Notes: generated by a model from the letters alone, not told the origin. A stretch of DNA of 7,878 nt from Gammaproteobacteria bacterium (GCA_006227085.1 SBFY01000166.1:1-7878), one strand, 5' to 3'. Shown: positions 1 to 6,491, counted from the first letter of the stretch. Made by a program: numbers and translations.

Positions 1-335
1 AAATCGATGTGGCCAGCATAGCCTTTCGGTGCCCACGCTTTCACATTGGTCATGTTGACATGGTCCATCACCAGGATGTGCTGGTGTTTGGCATAGTCAT
101 CATCGTGGATCTGGCGGGCAACCTGGTTGCCGATGTCATAGCCACGGGCACTGGCCGCGGCGACAGCACGCGGGTCCGGGTGCTTGCCGACATTGAAACT
201 GGCGGTACCGCAGGAATCGATCAGGAAGCGATCCGACAGTCCGGCAGCGTGCACACGCTGCTCGAAGATGCCTTGTGCCGAAGGTGAGCGGCAGATGTTG
301 CCAAGGCAAACGAATAACACACCGATTTTGTCCAT
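1..335 (-). CDS. Low-molecular-weight protein tyrosine phosphatase (partial, C-terminus outside window)
   Basis: Predicted cytoplasmic phosphatase that removes phosphate from phosphotyrosine (or arsenate-like/other phosphoester substrates) through a cysteinyl-phosphate intermediate. The reverse complement from the ATG at 335 reads MDKIGVLFVCLGNICRSP, which contains the CX5R(S/T) P-loop: nucleophile Cys10 and phosphate-binding Arg16. The later stretch DSCGTASFNVGKHPDPRA (from about residue 41) and ILVMDHVNM (about 87-95) fit the LMW-PTP fold. 111 whole codons are present. The family is usually about 150-165 residues, so the C-terminal third, including the general-acid Asp-Pro loop, lies outside the window. 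No strong Shine-Dalgarno is visible before the ATG. The upstream operon ends at its own terminator, so this gene is probably transcribed separately. In this family, members next to capsule genes act on tyrosine kinases, but nothing here indicates the partner. The family call is firm; the substrate is unknown. Confidence 0.93.
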   Translation of the reverse strand, partial: MDKIGVLFVCLGNICRSPSAQGIFEQRVHAAGLSDRFLIDSCGTASFNVGKHPDPRAVAAASARGYDIGNQVARQIHDDDYAKHQHILVMDHVNMTNVKAWAPKGYAGHID

Positions 336-359
336 GCGCGCAGTCTGCCTGAGGTGAGT

Positions 360-390
360 AAAAAGGGCGTCACCCGTTCAGGTGACGCCC
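360..390 (-). terminator. Intrinsic terminator of the CoA-ligase/flavoprotein operon
   Basis: A perfect 10-bp inverted repeat (GGGCGTCACC at 365-374 and GGTGACGCCC at 381-390) with a 6-base loop. Read on the minus strand it is followed by five T residues (complement of 360-364). It lies 19 bases beyond the stop codon of the flavoprotein gene and before the phosphatase start. Stem, loop and U-tract are all textbook for Rho-independent termination on the minus strand. Confidence 0.9.
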
Positions 391-409
391 CAGTCGCCGG
401 TAAGGGCGC

Positions 410-1888
410 TTATGCCTTGCCGCGAGCGGCAACCGATTTGCCTGCCATGCGGCCAAAGAACGAGGCATCACCGACCGACATGCCGCTGCCATAGCCGGCA
501 CCGGTACGGGGAATGCCGCAGGCGGTACGACCGGCGGCATACAGGCCGGGAATGACATCGCCTTCCGGTGTTTTCACTTCGCCGGTGGGCAGCGTGTCGA
601 GACCACCGAGGGTAAAGCAGGGCCAGAAGGCACCACGGCCATAGCTGCAGTCGAGTGCGACCAGTGCGCCTTCCAGCGGGCGCAGCCATTCAGCCGATTT
701 ATGGAACAACGGGTCTTCGCCGTTTTTGGCGTGTTCGTTGTAGTAGGCAATGGTGTGCTCGAGCATGCCTTTCGGTACATCGATTTCGGCTTCGAGTTCT
801 TCGACCGTTTCACCGGTGCCGCAAATGTCGGCAAACAGGTAATCGGGCGCCTTGAAATCATCGACCGGCAGGATCAGGTAAATGCGGTTACCCGGCTGCT
901 GGAAAGCATGCCAACCGACGCGGCCGTGGTAGCAGTCTTCATTGATGAAGCGCTGGCCCTGGTTGTTCACGAAAATACCGAAGGTGGTTTGTGCCGGTGG
1001 GTAAAACGGCAGGCTGATGAAAAACTCATTCATGTTGATGGCAGCTGCACCAACGCCCAGGCCCATCAGGATGCCGCTGCCCATATCACCGGGGTTGCCG
1101 ATCGGGGTTTCGTTGTCCACGATGCCCGGGGCATATTTTTTCAGCATGTCCTTGTTCATGATGAAGCCGCCGGCGCACAGGATCACGCCCTGGCGTGCGC
1201 GCACGGTTTTCTCTTGCTGGTCGATGCGCACGATCAGGCCGCACACTTCACCGTGGTCGTCGGTGATCAGCGTCAATGCGCGCGCTTCGTAATGCACTTT
1301 CACACCGAGTTTTTCGACTTGTTCGGTGATGATTTTCGTGAACAGCGGGCCGCCATTATCGCCTTCCACTTGCAGGTTGTGGCCGCGCGGGCTTGGCTTG
1401 GCGTTATCCTTGAATGGCCATGCCTTTTCATTGCCGGTGTAGAGCAGGCAATCATCGGTCAGTGCCATGATGGCGCGATGGTTATACAGCGAATCCTTGT
1501 ACGGCATGCCGTGGGCCACCAGCCAGTTGAAGTGGTCAACGCTGCCGTCGCAGTAGGCGCGTACCTTGGCTTCATCGGCTTGCTTGCCGCCGCACATCAT
1601 CAGGAATTTGAACATGTCTTCCTTGTCGTCTTCGATGCCGCAGGCTTTCTGCACGCGGGTACCGCCGCCCATGTAGATTTCAGCAGACGACAGGGCGGTG
1701 GAACCGCCACTGGAACTGGCCAGTTCAAAGATGGTGACATCGGCACCGGCTTCGGCCGCTTCGATCGCCGAGCAGGCGCCCGCAGCACCAAAGCCGACGA
1801 TGGCGACATCGGTCTCGATATCCCATTTCTGGATGGAAGACAGTTTGCGGGGTTTGGCCGGTTTGGCTTTTTCAGTCTCAGTGCTCAT
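410..1888 (-). CDS. FAD-dependent oxidoreductase of the 3-ketosteroid dehydrogenase/fumarate reductase flavoprotein family
   Basis: A 492-residue flavoprotein (FAD_binding_2 type) expected to add or remove hydrogen across a C-C bond next to a carbonyl. The N-terminal Rossmann motif GFGAAG (residues 32-37), Glu55 at the end of the second strand and GGSTALSS (61-68) bind FAD. CAGGF (238-242), GDMGSG (267-272) and IPGLYAAG (446-453) are the further FAD contacts seen across this family. There is no signal peptide or haem motif, so it should be cytoplasmic and separate from periplasmic fumarate reductases. The segment from 459 to 470 (IPRTGAGYGSGM) sits where KstD enzymes carry their catalytic Tyr in a YPGPG-like motif. 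By my hand alignment the Tyr position is Arg461, so a classical delta-1-dehydrogenase is unlikely. The gene starts 28 bases after the acyl-CoA synthetase stop codon and shares its operon and terminator. Alternatives are a delta-4 steroid dehydrogenase, another enone reductase or dehydrogenase, or a flavoprotein for a non-steroid cyclic ketone. Family sure, substrate unsure. Confidence 0.85.
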   Translation of the reverse strand: MSTETEKAKPAKPRKLSSIQKWDIETDVAIVGFGAAGACSAIEAAEAGADVTIFELASSSGGSTALSSAEIYMGGGTRVQKACGIEDDKEDMFKFLMMCGGKQADEAKVRAYCDGSVDHFNWLVAHGMPYKDSLYNHRAIMALTDDCLLYTGNEKAWPFKDNAKPSPRGHNLQVEGDNGGPLFTKIITEQVEKLGVKVHYEARALTLITDDHGEVCGLIVRIDQQEKTVRARQGVILCAGGFIMNKDMLKKYAPGIVDNETPIGNPGDMGSGILMGLGVGAAAINMNEFFISLPFYPPAQTTFGIFVNNQGQRFINEDCYHGRVGWHAFQQPGNRIYLILPVDDFKAPDYLFADICGTGETVEELEAEIDVPKGMLEHTIAYYNEHAKNGEDPLFHKSAEWLRPLEGALVALDCSYGRGAFWPCFTLGGLDTLPTGEVKTPEGDVIPGLYAAGRTACGIPRTGAGYGSGMSVGDASFFGRMAGKSVAARGKA

Positions 1889-1916
1889 GGTTCGTCCGTT
1901 CTGGGTGTAATGACAG

Positions 1917-3650
1917 TTACTCGTTGATGCCCAGCTGTTGCATGACCTGGGTTTTCAACGCTTTCTTCAAGACTTTGCCGGTGGCATTTTTCGGTAGCTC
2001 GCCGGTTTCGATCACCACATGCGCAGGCACCTTGAACGCAGCCAGGCGTTCTGCCGTGTGTGCCTTGATGGCGTCGGGATTGAGTGTGGCACCCGGTTTG
2101 GGTTTCACCACCACCGCGAGTTCTTCGCCGAGGCGTTCGTGTGGCAGGCCAATCGCCGCGACTTCCTGCACATCCGGATGTTCGTAGATGGCGGCTTCCA
2201 CTTCGGCAGAGGCAATGTTCTCGCCGCCGCGAATGATCATGTCCTTGGCGCGATCGACCAGGAAGATGAAGCCTTCGTCATCGAGGTAACCGATGTCGCC
2301 GGTGACGACCCAGCCGCCGCGGAAGGTTTCAGCGGTGGCATCGGGACGGTTCCAGTAGCCTTCAACCATGGTCGGCGTTTTCAGCCAGATTTCACCGGGC
2401 TGGCCGGGCGGTAGTTCGTGACCGTTTTCATCGCAGATACGGGTCTGAACGATCGGCGTTGAAGTGCCGGCACTGCGTGGCTTGTAGTGATAGGCCGCGC
2501 CAGTGCAGGAATAACCGGTGGCATTGGTTTCGGTCATGCCGTAACCGGTGCCGGGGAAACTGTCAGGAATCTGCTTCTGCAACATGCCGGAGAGCTTGGC
2601 TGGTTGTGCCGCGCCACCACCGCCCACGGCAAACAGGCTGTCGGTTTTGTAGTCACCGAATTTCGGGTGGTTGAGCAGGTCAATCAGCATGCTGGGTACG
2701 GCACTGACCGAGGTGACGCGCTCTTTCTCGATCAGCTCCAGGGCTTTCTCGGCACTCCATTTGTACATCATCACGATCTTGCGGCCAGCGCGCAGCGACA
2801 GCAGGAACAGCGAATGGCAGCCGCTGACATGGAACAGCGGCACAGCGAGCAGGGCCGTTTGCGGATACCCCTTGGCCAGCATCTTGCCGATCAGGTCCAT
2901 ATTGGCCATCGCAGCCACCGTGCCACCCAATTCGAAGTTGTAAATGGCCTGGCCGATCGCCCGGTGTGTGGACGCAGCGCCTTTCGGTGTGCCAGTGGTG
3001 CCGGAGGTGTACATGATCATGGCCAGGTCGTCAGGCTGGATAGGGTTCTGGGGCATGCTGGCAACCGCGCCTTCGAGGAAGGTTTCCAGCGACACCGCAT
3101 TATGGTCAGCCGGCACATGATCTGCACGCACGACGACTGCCACGAGATCGTCGGCCTTGGCCACATGGTCGGCGATGTAATCGAAACGCTGCTGGTCACA
3201 GAACACCAGGCGGGCACCGGAGTCTTCCAGTCCGTAGACCAGTTCACGTTGCTGCCACCAGCTGTTCATCGGGACCACTACCGCACCCATGCCGGTGATG
3301 GCGACAAAGGCGGCCATCCATTCCGGGTAGTTACGCATGCAGATGGCCACACGGTCGCCCGGGTTGATGCCGTATTTGCCAGCCAGTTGGTTGGCCATGC
3401 GGTCGGCCAGGTTGAAAAACTGGTTGAAGGAGAGGCGTTCGCCTTCGTAGACGATGAAGGGGTTGTCACCGTGGTTGCGGCCGGCGTCGGTGAGGGCGCG
3501 CAAGGTGGCCGGGGCATTCTTGTAGATGGTGTATTCGTGCCCATGCAGGGTCAGGCGATCAAGCTCCCAGGGGGCGCCGGGGGCGGTGAACTGGGCGATG
3601 TTCTGGTCGAGGGTGGCTTTGATGCCAGAAGGGGCGGCTGTCTGACTCAT
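1917..3650 (-). CDS. AMP-forming acyl-CoA synthetase (class I adenylate-forming ligase)
   Basis: A 577-residue ATP-dependent CoA ligase that adenylates a carboxylic acid and then forms its CoA thioester. All core motifs are intact: the phosphate-binding loop YTSGTTGTPKG (214-224), GYGMTET (369-375), TGD (450-452), the hinge region DRAKDMIIRGGENI (466-479), and the C-terminal NATGK with the likely catalytic Lys559. The length is normal for a medium-chain, long-chain or bulky-acid ligase. About 60 N-terminal residues precede the first core strand. No membrane segment is evident. The ATG at 3650 follows an AGGA sequence with about 10 bases between, and is the first gene of the two-gene minus-strand operon. 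Its partner flavoprotein and the SnoaL and SDR genes nearby suggest activation of a cyclic or steroid-type acid rather than a plain fatty acid, but the acid-binding pocket cannot be read by eye. 4-coumarate-like or cyclohexanecarboxylate-like ligases are alternatives. Confidence 0.92.
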   Translation of the reverse strand: MSQTAAPSGIKATLDQNIAQFTAPGAPWELDRLTLHGHEYTIYKNAPATLRALTDAGRNHGDNPFIVYEGERLSFNQFFNLADRMANQLAGKYGINPGDRVAICMRNYPEWMAAFVAITGMGAVVVPMNSWWQQRELVYGLEDSGARLVFCDQQRFDYIADHVAKADDLVAVVVRADHVPADHNAVSLETFLEGAVASMPQNPIQPDDLAMIMYTSGTTGTPKGAASTHRAIGQAIYNFELGGTVAAMANMDLIGKMLAKGYPQTALLAVPLFHVSGCHSLFLLSLRAGRKIVMMYKWSAEKALELIEKERVTSVSAVPSMLIDLLNHPKFGDYKTDSLFAVGGGGAAQPAKLSGMLQKQIPDSFPGTGYGMTETNATGYSCTGAAYHYKPRSAGTSTPIVQTRICDENGHELPPGQPGEIWLKTPTMVEGYWNRPDATAETFRGGWVVTGDIGYLDDEGFIFLVDRAKDMIIRGGENIASAEVEAAIYEHPDVQEVAAIGLPHERLGEELAVVVKPKPGATLNPDAIKAHTAERLAAFKVPAHVVIETGELPKNATGKVLKKALKTQVMQQLGINE

Positions 3651-3754
3651 CGGTAACTTGTCCTGCTATCGTGCTTGTGAAAAGGTGCCCATCAACAGGC
3701 ACAGCTAAAAGGGTGCCTAATTATGCCCGAATTGACTGCCCAAGGGGATTTGCC
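3651..3754. promoter_or_regulatory. Divergent promoter region with repeated GTGCC half-sites
   Basis: This 104-base gap separates the divergent acyl-CoA synthetase operon and the first SnoaL-fold gene, so it must hold start signals for both. It contains an imperfect direct repeat, AAAAGGTGCC (3680-3689) and AAAAGGGTGCC (3707-3717). It also contains an inverted pair, AGGCAC (3697-3702) and GTGCCT (3713-3718), separated by 10 bases. Three related half-sites in about 40 bases could form an operator for a shared regulator. I find no convincing -35/-10 pair on either strand; the best -10-like hexamers match only 4 of 6 positions. Confidence 0.4.
3742..3748 (+). promoter_or_regulatory. Ribosome binding site that fixes the SnoaL-fold start at 3755
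   Basis: AAGGGGA lies 6 bases before the ATG at 3755. The same frame is open back to a GTG at 3671, but that codon has no such site, and the extra 28 residues do not resemble the family. A second ATG at 3761 is possible but is more distant. Confidence 0.7.
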
Positions 3755-4204
3755 ATGCCAATGGACCTGCAAACGCTGTCTGACCGCCTGGAGATCAATG
3801 ACCTGCTGGTCGAGTACTGCGATGTGATCGACAAGCAGGATTTTGACCGCTTTGATGCCTTGTTCACCGCTGATGCCCATATCGACTACACCGCCATGGG
3901 CGGCATTGCCGGTGACCGTGACAGTGTCCGCGAGTGGCTGAAAAAAACCCTGCCGATGTTCCCGATGACCCAGCACCTGATTGCCAACAGCCAGGTCAAG
4001 CTCAGTGGCGATACCGCGACGGCACGGACCATGTGCCACAACCCGATGCAAATGCCCGATGGCAAGGGCGGCCATCAGGTGGCTTTCCTTGGCCTGTGGT
4101 ATGTCGACAAGCTGGTGCGCACCCCGCAGGGTTGGCGCATCAGCGAGCGGGTCGAAGAGTTCGGTTATATGTCCGGCATGCCGGGGGCGGAAAAGGCCCA
4201 ATAA
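3755..4204 (+). CDS. SnoaL-like/NTF2-fold protein, candidate dehydratase or isomerase (first copy)
   Basis: A 149-residue protein of the nuclear transport factor 2 fold, SnoaL_4-like, probably cytoplasmic. The opening helix EINDLLVEYCDVIDKQDF (13-30), followed by DALFTADAHIDY (34-45), is typical. Tyr21 and Asp26 show the Tyr-x4-Asp spacing, and His74 (in MTQH) and Arg132 (after WRIS) could complete a pocket like that of bile-acid 7-alpha-dehydratase BaiE, where Tyr, Asp, His and Arg are reported to be catalytic. The residue assignment is by hand alignment only. Scytalone dehydratase and ketosteroid isomerase share the fold, so water elimination or double-bond shift are the main options. A non-enzymatic binding role cannot be excluded. 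It is transcribed away from the CoA-ligase operon and ends 3 bases from a second SnoaL-fold gene on the other strand. The family call is firm, the activity inferred. Confidence 0.82.
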   Translation: MPMDLQTLSDRLEINDLLVEYCDVIDKQDFDRFDALFTADAHIDYTAMGGIAGDRDSVREWLKKTLPMFPMTQHLIANSQVKLSGDTATARTMCHNPMQMPDGKGGHQVAFLGLWYVDKLVRTPQGWRISERVEEFGYMSGMPGAEKAQ

Positions 4205-4207
4205 CGG

Positions 4208-4669
4208 TTATTTTTTCGCAAACCGGTTATGGGTGAGCTTGAGCGTGTCGCCGCGTTGCTCGATTTCCTCAAAGGTGCGCTCATAACCGGTCAGGCTGAT
4301 TTGCCAGCGACCATCGCGCTTGACGTATTCGTCATGGTAAAAACCGGCGCCGCGCAGGGTGGTGTTGTTCTGCAGGTTGATGACCATGTCCTGCAGGTAC
4401 CAGATACCGGTGGCCTTGTCGGCGGAAACAAAATCGATTTCCGGGTGATGGGCCTGGTGCAGGGTGATCATGGTCGGCGGATCCATGTACTGGCCAAAGA
4501 ACGCGATGATCTTGTCGCGGCCATCGAAGCTGTATTTGCCACCGTCGTAACGGGCAATGCATTCTTCGGCCAGGCATTCACGCATCAGCGCCCAGTTCTT
4601 GCTGTCGAGGGCGCGGAAGTAGGCGTGCTTGAGGCGCTTGATGGCTTCGAGTTCGTGCAGGTCAGTCAT
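4208..4669 (-). CDS. SnoaL-like/NTF2-fold protein, candidate dehydratase or isomerase (second copy)
   Basis: A 153-residue protein of the same fold as the convergent neighbour but clearly diverged from it. LEAIKRLKHAYFRALDSKNW (7-26) is the SnoaL_4 opening helix and carries Tyr17 and Asp22 with the same Tyr-x4-Asp spacing. His71 lines up with His74 of the other copy and is followed by His74/His75. GRWQIS (120-125) matches the GWRIS strand. The Arg that follows this strand in the other copy is not at the same place; Arg131 lies a few residues later, so pocket chemistry may differ. The ATG at 4669 is chosen because of the AGGAG 7 bases upstream; a longer frame to 4936 would run deep into the divergent dehydrogenase gene. 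Two unlike SnoaL proteins side by side may act on different stereoisomers or successive steps, or form a heteromer. That is inference. Confidence 0.82.
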   Translation of the reverse strand: MTDLHELEAIKRLKHAYFRALDSKNWALMRECLAEECIARYDGGKYSFDGRDKIIAFFGQYMDPPTMITLHQAHHPEIDFVSADKATGIWYLQDMVINLQNNTTLRGAGFYHDEYVKRDGRWQISLTGYERTFEEIEQRGDTLKLTHNRFAKK

Positions 4670-4762
4670 GGGGCTTCTCCTGAGGTTCTGCTGACAGCAT
4701 AGCAAGCGGTTTGCATTAAGATAATGACGGTTTATTAAAGGGTATCCAGCAAGGGGTTTTCC
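4670..4762. promoter_or_regulatory. Divergent promoter region between the second SnoaL-fold gene and the SDR gene
   Basis: A 93-base AT-richer gap between divergent genes. It holds a small palindrome, CATTA-AGA-TAATG (4714-4726), that could be a regulator half-site pair. On the plus strand TTGCAT (4711 region) and TATTAA (about 16 bases on) form only a weak -35/-10 pair. AGGAG for the minus gene (complement of 4677-4681) and AAGGGG for the plus gene (4751-4756) are both well placed. Confidence 0.35.
4677..4681 (-). promoter_or_regulatory. Ribosome binding site that fixes the second SnoaL-fold start at 4669
   Basis: AGGAG on the minus strand with 7 bases before the ATG at 4669. It supports the 153-residue protein over the much longer in-frame extension. 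Confidence 0.75.
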
Positions 4763-5515
4763 ATGTCGGCACGGTTCACAGGCAAAGTGGTATTGGTCAC
4801 CGGGGCAGGTTCCGGGATTGGGCGGGCGACGGCTGAGCGCTTTTATGCAGAGGGCGCCAAGGTTTTCCTGGTGGATATCAATGCCAAGGGCTTGGGCGAA
4901 ACGGTGGCGGGCATGGCCGACACGGCGCGGGTGCAATCAGCCGTGGTGGATTTGAGCCAGCCAGCGGCCTGCCATGAGGTGGTGGCGAAAACCGTTGCCG
5001 CATTCGGCCAGTTGGATGTGCTGTGCAATATCGCGGGCATCCTGGTGACGGGGCGCATTGAAGAGATCACGCCGGAGGCCTGGCAGAAAGTCCTGCAGGT
5101 GAACCTGACCTCGGTGTTTTTCCTGTGCCAGGCCGCGGTGCCTGAGTTGGCAAAAACCAAGGGCAATATCATCAACATGGCATCCAGTGCGGCCCTGGTC
5201 GGTCAGGCCTATGCCATTCCCTATGGTGTCACCAAGGCAGGTGTGGCGATGCTGACCAAATCGCTGGCGATGGAAGTGGCCGAGCGCGGCATCCGCGTGA
5301 ATGCGGTGTGTCCGGGCGCGGTGAACACACCATTGGCAGCGACGGCCAATTTCCCGAAAGATGCCACGCCACGACTGATCGACAAGCTGATGTCGTTTTT
5401 CGGTTTTGCACAGCCGTCAGAAATTGCGGCATTGGTGGCGTTTATCGCTTCCGATGAAGCGCGCTACATGAGCGGTTCGGTGGTACCGATTGATGGGGCG
5501 CAAACCGCTGGCTGA
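4763..5515 (+). CDS. Classical short-chain dehydrogenase/reductase (SDR), NAD-preferring
   Basis: A 250-residue cytoplasmic oxidoreductase interconverting a secondary alcohol and a ketone. All classical SDR marks are present: TGAGSGIG (13-20) for the cofactor, Asp38 at the end of the second strand (points to NAD rather than NADP), Asp63, NIAG (89-92), Asn114, catalytic Ser141, and Tyr154/Lys158 in the YxxxK motif. CPGAVNTP (183-190) is the typical post-catalytic segment, and the end SGSVVPIDGAQTAG fits the family. AAGGGG 6 bases before the ATG supports the start. The position beside SnoaL-fold, CoA-ligase and KstD-like genes makes a hydroxysteroid dehydrogenase-type role (for example 3-, 7-, 12- or 17-position) attractive, but SDR substrates cannot be read from motifs. 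3-oxoacyl reductase or 3-hydroxyacyl-CoA dehydrogenase activity is also possible. Confidence 0.92.
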   Translation: MSARFTGKVVLVTGAGSGIGRATAERFYAEGAKVFLVDINAKGLGETVAGMADTARVQSAVVDLSQPAACHEVVAKTVAAFGQLDVLCNIAGILVTGRIEEITPEAWQKVLQVNLTSVFFLCQAAVPELAKTKGNIINMASSAALVGQAYAIPYGVTKAGVAMLTKSLAMEVAERGIRVNAVCPGAVNTPLAATANFPKDATPRLIDKLMSFFGFAQPSEIAALVAFIASDEARYMSGSVVPIDGAQTAG

Positions 5516-5524
5516 TGCCAGCGG
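5505..5524. terminator. Hairpin between convergent genes, overlapping the SDR stop codon
   Basis: A perfect 8-bp inverted repeat, CCGCTGGC (5505-5512) and GCCAGCGG (5517-5524), around the loop TGAT that contains the SDR stop codon (5513-5515). The regulator gene on the other strand ends at 5532, so one hairpin could serve both transcripts. On the minus strand it is followed by TTT only, and on the plus strand there is no T run, so it is a weak or Rho-aided terminator at best. Confidence 0.5.
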
Positions 5525-5531
5525 GTAAGGG

Positions 5532-6491
5532 TCACGGCCGGTAAGCGGCAATCACGATCTTGCCTGCGCTGTTGGACTGTTCGATCAGTTTCTTGCCTTG
5601 CATCATCATCGCTTCGGCATCAGGCACGCCGGTTTTCTTGTCGGCATAGACCACGCCCAGCGCCACTTGCGCAGGAACGAAGCCAGCGGAAGTCTTGAAT
5701 TCCTTGTTGTTCAGGCTCTCGAACAAGCGCTTGAAGCTGCTCGGTACGCAATGGCCGCTATCAGCCACATGCATGATGATGGCGAATTCATAGCTGCTGA
5801 TACGTGAGACCACATCCAGCGGACGCACCAGTTGGCGCAGGCGGCGACCGATGCCCATGCTGATCTGGTCGGTGATTTCACGGGAAAGGCGCTTTTCCAA
5901 TTCCGGGAAGTTGCTCATGTTGAGCAGCAGGTAACAGGTTGCTCCTTCGCGACCTTCGGTGTGCTTGAGGGTGTCGCGCAACTTGCGGATGCAATAGCGC
6001 AGGTTGCCGAGGCCGGTCAGTGAATCGACCGTACTGAGGTTGCGCAACTTCTGGTTGGCATCCAGCAGCACCTGGTTTTCTTTCATCAGGCGATTGACGA
6101 TGTCGACTGAACGCTGTGCCGCACTGATGCGTGGCAGCAGTTGGGTATTCATCTCGGATTTGTTGATGAAATCATCCACGCCTTCTTCGAAGGCCTTGGA
6201 CAGGGCTTCGTTGCCTTCTTTGGCGGTCAGCAGGATCACGTAGGTGTAGTGGCTGCCGGTTTCATCGATCTGGCGCACGCGTTGGGCCAGCTGCAGGCCG
6301 TCCATTTCCGGCATCAGCCAGTCAGCAATCAGGATATCGGCAGGGGCTTCTTCCAGCAGTTTCAGGGCTTCGCTGGCCGAGGTGGCATGGCGGATATTGG
6401 TATAACCGCCGGAGCGGATGGTCTTGCCGATCATGGTGTTGCTGAAGCGGGCATCGTCGACAACGACGATCGGGACATCAAGGCGTGGCAT
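5532..6491 (-). CDS. Response regulator with degenerate GGDEF domain, possible c-di-GMP receptor
   Basis: A 319-residue two-domain cytoplasmic signalling protein. The receiver domain (about 1-120) has the acidic pair Asp12/Asp13, phospho-acceptor Asp57 (in ADWLMPEMDG), Thr89 and Lys111, so it should accept phosphate from a histidine kinase. A short linker helix (about 125-150) leads to a GGDEF-type domain opening with DSLTGLGNLR (156-165). The signature loop reads SSYEF (232-236) instead of GGDEF, and the first metal-binding Asp appears replaced by Asn191, so diguanylate cyclase activity is unlikely. RPLD (223-226) lies exactly five residues before the loop, where the inhibitory c-di-GMP site RxxD is found. 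I start at the ATG at 6491 because the receiver begins at once; an in-frame ATG 32 codons upstream gives a basic, unrelated extension. No cognate kinase or output gene is in the window; the target is unknown. Confidence 0.87.
   Translation of the reverse strand: MPRLDVPIVVVDDARFSNTMIGKTIRSGGYTNIRHATSASEALKLLEEAPADILIADWLMPEMDGLQLAQRVRQIDETGSHYTYVILLTAKEGNEALSKAFEEGVDDFINKSEMNTQLLPRISAAQRSVDIVNRLMKENQVLLDANQKLRNLSTVDSLTGLGNLRYCIRKLRDTLKHTEGREGATCYLLLNMSNFPELEKRLSREITDQISMGIGRRLRQLVRPLDVVSRISSYEFAIIMHVADSGHCVPSSFKRLFESLNNKEFKTSAGFVPAQVALGVVYADKKTGVPDAEAMMMQGKKLIEQSNSAGKIVIAAYRP

Noticed and set aside
701..1927. Long open frame on the plus strand (about 408 codons) opposite the flavoprotein gene
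   Set aside because: The minus-strand frame has clear flavoprotein motifs. The opposite frame is open because of biased third positions and gives a His/Val/Ala-rich product with no recognisable motif.
2487..3656. Long open frame on the plus strand (about 389 codons) opposite the acyl-CoA synthetase gene
   Set aside because: Same shadow effect; the minus strand carries all adenylate-forming enzyme motifs and this product resembles nothing.
3671..3754. 28-residue N-terminal extension of the first SnoaL-fold protein from a GTG
   Set aside because: No ribosome site near the GTG, the segment covers the repeat-bearing promoter region, and a good AAGGGGA precedes the ATG at 3755.
4201..4216. Palindrome ATAACGGTTAT followed by a T run between the two convergent SnoaL-fold genes, considered as a terminator
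   Set aside because: The arms are 5 bp, AT-rich and separated by one base, so no stable hairpin can form; the T run is part of the Lys/Phe codons at the end of the minus-strand gene.
4670..4936. 89-residue N-terminal extension of the second SnoaL-fold protein
   Set aside because: It would overlap the divergent SDR gene by over 170 bases; AGGAG before the ATG at 4669 and family length favour the short form.
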